NCBI GenBank assembly: GCA_964496705.1
Contig: CAZCBJ010000010.1
Location: 1 to 41,832 of the forward strand
Direction: 5' to 3'
Source of the DNA: CAZCBJ01 sp964496705
GTDB lineage: Bacteria; Chloroflexota; Anaerolineae; Anaerolineales; Anaerolineaceae
Length of the DNA: 41,832 bases
A model generated the notes under the pieces. It did not search any database and had not been told where the DNA came from. It saw only the letters and a program-made list of their open reading frames with translations. Positions 35,939 through 41,832 of the stretch are shown here, one piece after another; the stretch's first letter is position 1; each line of letters begins with the position of its first letter. A program made the translations under genes and the position numbers.

Positions 35939-38443
35939 ATGGAAATTGGCCTGGTGCGTAAAGTTGACATAGACCACGAGATGCAGCAATCCTATCTCGA
36001 TTACGCGATGAGCGTGATTGTAGCGCGGGCTTTGCCCGACGCGCGCGACGGTCTCAAGCCGGTGCAGCGCCGTATCTTGTTCGCTATGTATGATATGGGC
36101 TTGCGGCCGGATTCGGCTTATAAAAAATCAGCCCGCATCGTCGGTGAGGTGCTGGGGAAATATCATCCGCACGGCGATCAGGCTGTCTATGAATCGATGG
36201 CGCGGCTGGCACAGGATTTCACCATGCGTTACTTAATGGTGGATGGGCAGGGCAACTTCGGTAGTGTGGATGGTGACTCACCGGCTGCCATGCGCTACAC
36301 GGAAGCCCGCCTAACCAGTTACGCCACTGAAATGCTCAACCAGATTGACCGAGACACGGTCGATTTTGTGCCGAATTTTGATGGTACGCTGAATGAACCC
36401 GTTGTCCTGCCGGCTGCAGTGCCCAATCTGCTGGTCGATGGCACCAACGGTATCGCGGTGGGTATGGCCACCAATATCCCGCCGCATAACCTGGGAGAGG
36501 TGGTGGATGCGCTGACGCACATGCTGCGCGAATGGGAGAAGCTGGACGATGTTTCTGTGCAGGATTTGATGCGCTTCATCCAGGGTCCGGATTTTCCCAC
36601 CGGGGGGATCATTTTGCAGGAGAGCGAACAAAACGAGCTGTTGTCCGCGTATGCCACCGGTCGTGGGCGAATCCAGGTTCGCGGTCGGGTGCAGGTGGAG
36701 GAGATGAGCCGCAGCAAGGAACGCATCATCATCACCGAATTGCCCTACCTGACCAATAAATCCAGCCTGATCGAGCGCATTGCTGAACTGGTGCGCGAAG
36801 GCAACCTGGAAGGCATCAGCGACCTGCGGGATGAATCAGACCGCCAGGGTATGCGCATTGTGATTGAGTTGAAACAGGGTGTGGATCATGAAGCGGTATT
36901 GCGGGAAATGTACCAACGCACACCGTTGCAAAACACCTTCAGCATATCATTGCTGGCGCTGGTGGACGGCGAACCGCGCCTGCTGACGCTGAAACAGGCG
37001 CTGCGGGTTTACGTGGAGCATCGGTTGGAGGTGGTGCGCCGGCGCAGTGAATTTGACTTGAAAAAAGCCAGGCAGCGGGCTCATATCCTTGAAGGATTGC
37101 GCATCGCGCTGCAAAATCTGGATGAGATCATTGCCCTGATCCGTAATTCGTCAGACGTGGAGCAGGCTCGTGGGCGTCTGATCAAGCGCTTCAAACTCAG
37201 TGAAGTCCAGGCTCAGGCTATCCTGGACATGCAATTAAGACGGTTGGCTGCGCTGGAACGCAAGAAGGTCGAAATGGAATACAAGGAAGTGGCTGCCTTG
37301 ATCAAGGAACTGGAAGAATTATTGAAATCGCCAAAGAAGATGCGTCAGGTGGTGGAGAACGAATTGGCGGCAGTCAAACAAACCTTCGCAGACCGCCGGC
37401 GGACACAAATTGTATCCTTGCGCAACGGTGTGTCGGCCAAAGAGCTGCTCACCACCCGCGCCATCACCCCGGCGCAGGAGGTGTGGATCGGGGTGATGGA
37501 GGATGGGATCATCGCGCGCACCATCGCGGATGAGCTGCCGCGGGTTACCGGTCGCGCTGCGCCGTTGTGGTTATTAAAAACCAACACCCATCACACCCTG
37601 GTCTTGGTTTCAGATCAGGGCAAGGCAGCCGCTGTGTCGGTGGAAAACATTCCTGCGGCTGAGAAATTCGCAGATGGCAGTCCTGTCGCCAAGGTTTCCA
37701 ATTTACCTGAAGACGAAATGCTGGCAGCGATGTTTTCCATGCCGCCGAGGGCCGAAATTCCTGCAGACCGCTATGTCAGCACAATCAGCCGATTTGGGAT
37801 GGTCAAGAAAACTGCCGCCAGTGAGCTGCCTGGACCTTCATCGCAGAGTTTCAACCTGGCAAAAGCTAATCCCGGAGACGCCATTGGCTGGGTTTTGATC
37901 ACCAACGGTAACGCGGAATTGCTGCTGTACACGGCTGCCGGCATGGCGATCCGTTTCAGCGAGCAGGAAGTGCGTCCGATGGGATTGGTGGCGGCAGGGG
38001 TGAACGCGATCAAGTTGGCTTCGCGCGATGAGGTGGTGGGGGTGGAAGCTTTGAGTGGAGACGGCGAGTTATTGCTGCTCGCCAGTAATGGACTGGGCTG
38101 GCGCGCACCGATGAGCGATTTTCCGCTGCAGGGGCGCTATGGTCAGGGGGTGATCGCCTGTCGGTTGCCTAAAGGCGCGCGGCTGGTAGGCGGGTTGTTT
38201 GGCAAAAAGAACCAGACGGGGACGGTGCATTTCCAGCGGGCTGCCAGCCAGATGATCCGGCTGGATGAAATTCCGCTGGGAAAACGGGCGGCAACCGGAA
38301 AACCAGCAGTGGCTGTCAAGCAGGGAGACTCCATACTTGAGTTGACCGTCCCGATGGATTGTTTAAACGTGTGGGCGGACTTGCCAACCAGGACGCGGCC
38401 AATCCGCACCCGAAAAGCCTCTGGCGATGCTAAGGCGCCGTGA
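35939..38443 (+). CDS. gyrA: DNA gyrase subunit A (or topoisomerase IV subunit A)
   Basis: Type IIA topoisomerase subunit of 834 residues. The winged-helix domain carries the DNA-linking Tyr at Y120 in AMRYTEARL; LDYAMSVIVARALPDARDGLKPVQRRIL, read here as LDYAMSVIVARALPD then RDGLKPVQRRIL, is the family N-terminus. The coiled-coil/tower region follows, then a C-terminal beta-pinwheel from about residue 500. The quinolone region reads HPHGDQAVYE: Gln (Q81) replaces the usual Ser 83 of E. coli, and E85 is at the Asp 87 position. The GyrA box QRRGGKG is not present in the expected blade, where DELPRVTGRAAP stands. This leaves ParC as an alternative; no gyrB/parE adjoins. ATG at 35939 preferred to GTG at 35930; ribosome-binding site weak. 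The 3' end overlaps the convergent gene by 14 bases. Confidence 0.93.
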   Translation: MEIGLVRKVDIDHEMQQSYLDYAMSVIVARALPDARDGLKPVQRRILFAMYDMGLRPDSAYKKSARIVGEVLGKYHPHGDQAVYESMARLAQDFTMRYLMVDGQGNFGSVDGDSPAAMRYTEARLTSYATEMLNQIDRDTVDFVPNFDGTLNEPVVLPAAVPNLLVDGTNGIAVGMATNIPPHNLGEVVDALTHMLREWEKLDDVSVQDLMRFIQGPDFPTGGIILQESEQNELLSAYATGRGRIQVRGRVQVEEMSRSKERIIITELPYLTNKSSLIERIAELVREGNLEGISDLRDESDRQGMRIVIELKQGVDHEAVLREMYQRTPLQNTFSISLLALVDGEPRLLTLKQALRVYVEHRLEVVRRRSEFDLKKARQRAHILEGLRIALQNLDEIIALIRNSSDVEQARGRLIKRFKLSEVQAQAILDMQLRRLAALERKKVEMEYKEVAALIKELEELLKSPKKMRQVVENELAAVKQTFADRRRTQIVSLRNGVSAKELLTTRAITPAQEVWIGVMEDGIIARTIADELPRVTGRAAPLWLLKTNTHHTLVLVSDQGKAAAVSVENIPAAEKFADGSPVAKVSNLPEDEMLAAMFSMPPRAEIPADRYVSTISRFGMVKKTAASELPGPSSQSFNLAKANPGDAIGWVLITNGNAELLLYTAAGMAIRFSEQEVRPMGLVAAGVNAIKLASRDEVVGVEALSGDGELLLLASNGLGWRAPMSDFPLQGRYGQGVIACRLPKGARLVGGLFGKKNQTGTVHFQRAASQMIRLDEIPLGKRAATGKPAVAVKQGDSILELTVPMDCLNVWADLPTRTRPIRTRKASGDAKAP

Positions 38444-39524
38444 TGGTGAAATAGGAATAATGATAGGTGATCTTGCCGTCCACCAGACCAACCGTATCGT
38501 TTCCGTTCGTGATTTTGCCTTTGGGCGAAGTTGCTGTCCAGGTGAAATGGCGCGAGCTGCCTGTGCCGGATGCCCCGGTTAATTTAAAGGTCGCGCCAGG
38601 CAAAGTTTGCCCGAGGAATGTCACGTACCGGTTATAAATGGCTTCCAAGCCCTGCAATGTTTGCGCTGCGGTGATGTGCACAGCTTTGTCTGCGTACAGC
38701 GCGATGACTTTGTTGGCATCCCGGGTGTTCATGGCGGCGATGTACTTCTCCGGCAGGTCGACGAAGCTTGAGCCAGACCAGTTAAAGGCGGTCACCGTAT
38801 CCCATAACGGCAGGAGATTGGTGCGGCCGTAATCCCAGGCGAAGAAATTGGCCGCGGTCAGGTTCAGATCCTTGGCTGTGGCGAGAAACTCATGAATTTC
38901 AGCCTGCGAGGCGTTCCATCCCCCGCCGCGGTAAACCGGACCGGTGGGAATGATGGGGCGGGAGGGGATCATGGCCTGGAATTCGCGCACACAGCGCCGC
39001 AACTGAGCGCCGGCGTTGGTGGCTCCCTGCCAGTACACTTGCGGCATATTAATGTCGCAGCGGTCGAGGAAGTCCTTCCAGGGAAATTGCATGTGCAGGG
39101 AAGGAAACCGGAATGAACTCAGGGCAACTGGCAACTTCGGGATGCCTTTGCGCAGCTCGCTCATGAAGCGCCGCGCCTTCTCAGCCATGCCGTCTGCCTG
39201 GAATTCCACCTCGGCATTCACGACGTAACCATCCAATCCGAGGTCGAGGCAGCGCTTGACAGCAATCTGGGCTTCCTGCACTGGATATCCGTACACATAA
39301 TGCCAACCCCAAACGCTGATACCTTTGGAATGCAAAGCGGATACCACCGGCGGGCATAAATCCTTCTTGGTATTCTGGTCGAGGTTGACGGCATACGCGC
39401 CATCAGCCACCTTGATCAGCACATGTGAAACCCCTGTAGATTTGGCTACCGAAGCGATGGCGGTGGCGCTTCCACCTTCACAGGCGACAATCCTCCAGAT
39501 AAACCAACCTTTGCCTTTGATCAT
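38430..39524 (-). CDS. TIM-barrel-like (glycosidase-like) domain fused to an NTF2/SnoaL-like domain
   Basis: Protein of 364 residues, no signal peptide or membrane segment. Residues 1 to about 240 show a barrel-like alternation with strand-end motifs HVLIKVADG, GISVWGWHYVYGYP, GLDGYVVNAEVEF, LPVALSSFRFP, INMPQVYWQG and NFFAWDYGRTN, reminiscent of GH25-like or DUF4015-like glycosidase folds; E108/E110-region acids (NAEVEF) could be catalytic. Residues about 255-364 look like an NTF2/SnoaL-like small alpha+beta domain (EKYIAAMNTRDANKVIALYA, then HFTWTA and DGKITYHYSYF). I do not recognise a characterised full-length homologue. GGAGG before ATG at 39524 is strong. It overlaps the gyrA 3' end by 14 bases, and follows the HD gene after 60 bases. 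Confidence 0.6.
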   Translation of the reverse strand: MIKGKGWFIWRIVACEGGSATAIASVAKSTGVSHVLIKVADGAYAVNLDQNTKKDLCPPVVSALHSKGISVWGWHYVYGYPVQEAQIAVKRCLDLGLDGYVVNAEVEFQADGMAEKARRFMSELRKGIPKLPVALSSFRFPSLHMQFPWKDFLDRCDINMPQVYWQGATNAGAQLRRCVREFQAMIPSRPIIPTGPVYRGGGWNASQAEIHEFLATAKDLNLTAANFFAWDYGRTNLLPLWDTVTAFNWSGSSFVDLPEKYIAAMNTRDANKVIALYADKAVHITAAQTLQGLEAIYNRYVTFLGQTLPGATFKLTGASGTGSSRHFTWTATSPKGKITNGNDTVGLVDGKITYHYSYFTITAP

Positions 39525-39584
39525 TTTTTCCTCCGATTACTCAAGTCGCAGAGCCGGTCCGTATCTCCGGCATAATAAAAATCG

Positions 39585-40178
39585 CTAGTCCGCGATGGGT
39601 ACCTGATCAGCCGGGGTCAGATTGCCCTCCAACCCCAGCCGGGGGGCTATCCGGCGCATGGCCAGAATTATGTTATCCGTGTGGCGCCATAACTCTACGC
39701 CAAAATCCCGGGCTGTGTACTCGATTTCTTCTCGGTTAGCTCCGGCGGCGAACGCGCGGTCTTTCCATTTTTTCTTGACCGAGGACGAGGTCAGATCGTA
39801 TAGAGATCGTGACGGGCGCACGAGCGCAACCGCAGTGACCAAGCCGGTGATTTCATCGCAGGCTGCCAGCGCCTTTTCCATGATGGTCACCCGCGGGATG
39901 CCGGTATGCTCTGCATGGCTTAGCACAGCCCGGATCACTTCCTCAGGCACACCTCGTTCTCGTAAAATGGGCTCACCGGCCTGTGGGTGTTGTTCCAGGG
40001 TGGGGTGAATTTCCCAGTCAAAGTCGTGCAACAAGCCGGTGACTCGCCAGGGTTCCACATCCTGCCCCAACTTTTCAGCATAAAAGGCCATGCTGGCTTC
40101 CACAGCGAGGATGTGGTTGACCAAATGTGGGTTCTTGATAAACTCATTGGCGATGGCCAAAGCCTGGTCTCGATTCAT
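39585..40178 (-). CDS. HD-domain (HDIG-type) phosphohydrolase
   Basis: Cytoplasmic protein of 197 residues. Metal ligands of an HD domain are visible: H22 in VNHILAVEASM, H51-D52 in GLLHDFDWE, H88 and H91 in LSHAEHTG, and D108 in CDEITG. This is the small HDIG family found near many pathways; the substrate (nucleotide or other phosphomonoester) cannot be read from sequence. GGAG eight bases upstream supports ATG at 40178. Three bases separate it from the SanA-like gene upstream, so they are co-transcribed. The last 70 residues (KKKWKDRAFAAGANREEIE onward) are a helical extension. Confidence 0.87.
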   Translation of the reverse strand: MNRDQALAIANEFIKNPHLVNHILAVEASMAFYAEKLGQDVEPWRVTGLLHDFDWEIHPTLEQHPQAGEPILRERGVPEEVIRAVLSHAEHTGIPRVTIMEKALAACDEITGLVTAVALVRPSRSLYDLTSSSVKKKWKDRAFAAGANREEIEYTARDFGVELWRHTDNIILAMRRIAPRLGLEGNLTPADQVPIAD

Positions 40179-40181
40179 GGA

Positions 40182-40907
40182 TCACTCCTTTTGTGGTGTA
40201 TCCTGATGTGCAATTTTAATGCCGGGTGAGGGTATGGGGTGGCTGATTTTGTCGGAGAAGATTGGTTCAGGTTCGCCGAGAACGGGGAGCGGTCTGGCAA
40301 TCCACACATCCCACAACGCCATCAAGGTGGCAGGCAGTTCTCGCAGCGCCCACATGTTGCGCGCGTACCGAGTATAAACACGCTGGTCGGCGATGACCCC
40401 CTGGCCCTGGATGCCGAGCATGTTGCAGATAAAGATGGCGCGCGGAAGATGAAAGCGCTGGGTTACCAGGATTGCTTTTTGCAGGCCAAAGATAGCGCCT
40501 GCCCGGTAGCAAGTGTCGTAGGTTCGGCGACCTGCATAGTCCAGGACGATGTCTTCGCGCGGGACCCCCAGCGCCAGTGCAAATTCAAGCATCGCGCCCG
40601 GTTCGTTATAATTCATGAAGCGATTATCGCCGCTCATGAGGATTTTCTCAACTTGCCCCGAAAAGTATAGTCGGGCGGCTGTGGCGACCCGGTCCTGCAA
40701 AACCGGAGTCGGAGAGCCGTCGCGGTGCAGACCTGCGCCAAAAACAATCGCAGCCCGCGCACTCGGCGCTTTTTCAACCGTGTGTATTCTTGAGATGGAA
40801 TAGACAGCTGTGATCAAGCGTGGCAGGCCAATGGCGATGATTCCTGCCAGCCCAATTACGAGAACGATCGTATATACCATCTTAAACAAGATCCTGATTA
40901 TTTTCAT
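40182..40907 (-). CDS. SanA/YdcF-type DUF218 membrane-anchored protein
   Basis: Protein of 241 residues with one N-terminal membrane helix (about residues 7-31) and a DUF218 domain outside or facing the envelope: AAIVFGAGLHRDGSPTPVLQDRV, AARLYFSGQVEKILMSGDN, and LDYAGRRTYDTCYRA with AILVTQRFHLPRAIFI are the family segments. E. coli SanA affects vancomycin exclusion and ElyC affects the envelope; the biochemical role of DUF218 is not firm, though a link to polyprenyl or peptidoglycan precursors has been proposed. ATG at 40907 lies 17 bases after the binding-protein gene, and the stop is three bases before the HD gene. The C-terminal 50 residues are proline-rich. Confidence 0.86.
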   Translation of the reverse strand: MKIIRILFKMVYTIVLVIGLAGIIAIGLPRLITAVYSISRIHTVEKAPSARAAIVFGAGLHRDGSPTPVLQDRVATAARLYFSGQVEKILMSGDNRFMNYNEPGAMLEFALALGVPREDIVLDYAGRRTYDTCYRAGAIFGLQKAILVTQRFHLPRAIFICNMLGIQGQGVIADQRVYTRYARNMWALRELPATLMALWDVWIARPLPVLGEPEPIFSDKISHPIPSPGIKIAHQDTPQKE

Positions 40908-40924
40908 ACCGGTATTCTGGGTGG

Positions 40925-41832
40925 CTAGTTTCCAATGGCATCCAAAAGGTCTATTCCGGAGGCCTCCACAGCAGATTTCAAGGCAGAATAGATGGAATCG
41001 TCAACCGGCTTGATGCCCCGAATGTCATCGCCGGCGGCTGCGCTGAGAACAGACAAGCCCTCATCGCTGGCCGTATACTGGACCAAAGCCTCACTCAGCT
41101 TCTGGCGGATTTCGTCTGGGATCATCGTGTGAAAAGTGATATTCAGGTTTGGAATCACCGCATCGCTCATCCAAGCCACCACGACCTTGTTCATTACATC
41201 TTTCAGGTCTTCTTGAATGTTGGCGGCGGTTCGCGGGTCGCCGACGATGGCGTAGGTGACACCAAACTCGCATATCTCACGAATATACAAAGCGCGAACC
41301 ACCCCGGTGTGGTTGGCAAGGAAGATGCTATCAGAAGGTTGTATGTTGTTCTGTTTTAATAATCCCAAGGGATAAATATACCCCGGTACTGAATTGGGTT
41401 CAACCCAGCAAGCCGGTTTACCCCGGAATTGAGCCAGCGCAATGGCAGCGTCGGCTAAATTTTTACTGTTGAGAGGGTCATAATACACTTTCAGCCCGTT
41501 GTCTTTATTGATTAAAAATTGGGCGCCGTATGCATACGATCCAAAACGATTGGTCACATAGACAACCTGACCGATGCCCTTTTCCATGACATAAAGATAG
41601 GCTAAAGGCTGCAGCCAGGCAATGTGCACCGCCCCCTGCCGCATGCCGCGCACGGTCCACCCGAAACTTGGGCTGACTTCGCTGGTGATGAACAATCCAC
41701 TGAGCTGTGAAAGATCAGCGGCTGCCTTTTCTGCGCTCGCCAGAGTTTGTGGGTTGAGAGGGTCGGATACAAACGACATCAGGAGGGGATTCTCCTGGCT
41801 GCCCAGGGTGGACGGCTCGGGGGTCGCCGTTG
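40925..41832 (-). CDS. PhnD-like phosphate/phosphonate-type binding protein, 5' end outside the window
   Basis: The frame stays open to the right edge: upstream of the Met at 41779 it reads TATPEPSTLGSQENPLLMSF, so that Met is internal and the true start with its probable lipoprotein signal lies beyond 41832. The linker rich in Thr, Pro and Ser is typical after a lipidated Cys. The visible 300 residues match the PhnD/periplasmic phosphonate-binding fold (PF12974): LQPLAYLYVMEKG, NRFGSYAYGAQFLINKD, FRGKPACWVEPNSVPGYIYP and the VVVAWMSDAVIPNLNITFHTM segment, read as WMSDAVIPNL. Ligand is unknown; no ABC ATPase or permease follows downstream, so they would have to lie outside. It is the first visible gene of the sanA-HD operon. 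Confidence 0.82.
   Translation of the reverse strand, partial: TATPEPSTLGSQENPLLMSFVSDPLNPQTLASAEKAAADLSQLSGLFITSEVSPSFGWTVRGMRQGAVHIAWLQPLAYLYVMEKGIGQVVYVTNRFGSYAYGAQFLINKDNGLKVYYDPLNSKNLADAAIALAQFRGKPACWVEPNSVPGYIYPLGLLKQNNIQPSDSIFLANHTGVVRALYIREICEFGVTYAIVGDPRTAANIQEDLKDVMNKVVVAWMSDAVIPNLNITFHTMIPDEIRQKLSEALVQYTASDEGLSVLSAAAGDDIRGIKPVDDSIYSALKSAVEASGIDLLDAIGN

Noticed and set aside
41777..41779. ATG as start of the PhnD-like gene
   Set aside because: The frame is open upstream to the edge with a typical Thr/Pro/Ser lipoprotein linker, and the Met falls inside the conserved first strand of the domain.

Overview
The window looks like a chromosomal segment of a member of the Chloroflexota, most likely class Anaerolineae. 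The evidence is a mevalonate kinase next to an isopentenyl phosphate kinase (the mevalonate-branch chemistry known from Archaea and Chloroflexi), several DUF2298 ('Chlor_Arch_YYY') membrane proteins, and core genes (lepA, rpoC, gyrA) of bacterial type. Base composition is fairly even and G+C-rich, except for a clearly AT-rich island at about 3.35-4.73 kb. I see no tRNA, rRNA, CRISPR array, insertion sequence or phage gene. Coding is dense: no gap without a gene exceeds 300 bases, and the longest is 180 bases (3352-3531).

Layout. (1) 1-3351, minus strand: a tight operon running prenyltransferase (decaprenyl-phosphate phosphoribose synthase type) -> mevalonate kinase -> isopentenyl phosphate kinase -> dGTPase-like HD hydrolase (cut by the left edge). 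(2) 3352-4729: AT-rich island with one GT-C type membrane glycosyltransferase. (3) 4730-11439, plus strand: tlyA, lepA, a UPF0104 flippase-like protein, a CDP-paratose-2-epimerase-like SDR enzyme, a GT4 glycosyltransferase and a SAM methyltransferase. (4) 11513-23508: a block of very large polytopic membrane proteins. It holds a PMT-like protein, a 1813-residue PMT + beta-repeat + DUF2298 fusion, a second DUF2298 gene broken by a frameshift, and another PMT-like protein. (5) 23527-31417: cmk, a PAS histidine kinase, a response-regulator/ATPase protein lacking the phospho-acceptor histidine, a C69/secernin-type Ntn hydrolase, and a large membrane histidine kinase. (6) 31418-38443: rpoC with its own promoter and a possible leader attenuator, a textbook terminator, and gyrA. 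(7) 38430-41832, minus strand: a TIM-barrel-like/NTF2-like fusion, an HD hydrolase, a SanA/DUF218 protein and a PhnD-like binding protein cut by the right edge.

How the parts may work together (inference). The isoprenoid enzymes feed polyprenyl phosphate. The prenyltransferase, GT4, epimerase, methyltransferase and UPF0104 protein could build and translocate lipid-linked sugars. The GT-C/DUF2298 giants could transfer such sugars outside the membrane. This would make 0-23.5 kb largely a cell-surface glycan region with housekeeping genes in between. The DUF2298 block is the part closest to an undescribed system: its reaction is not established as far as I know.
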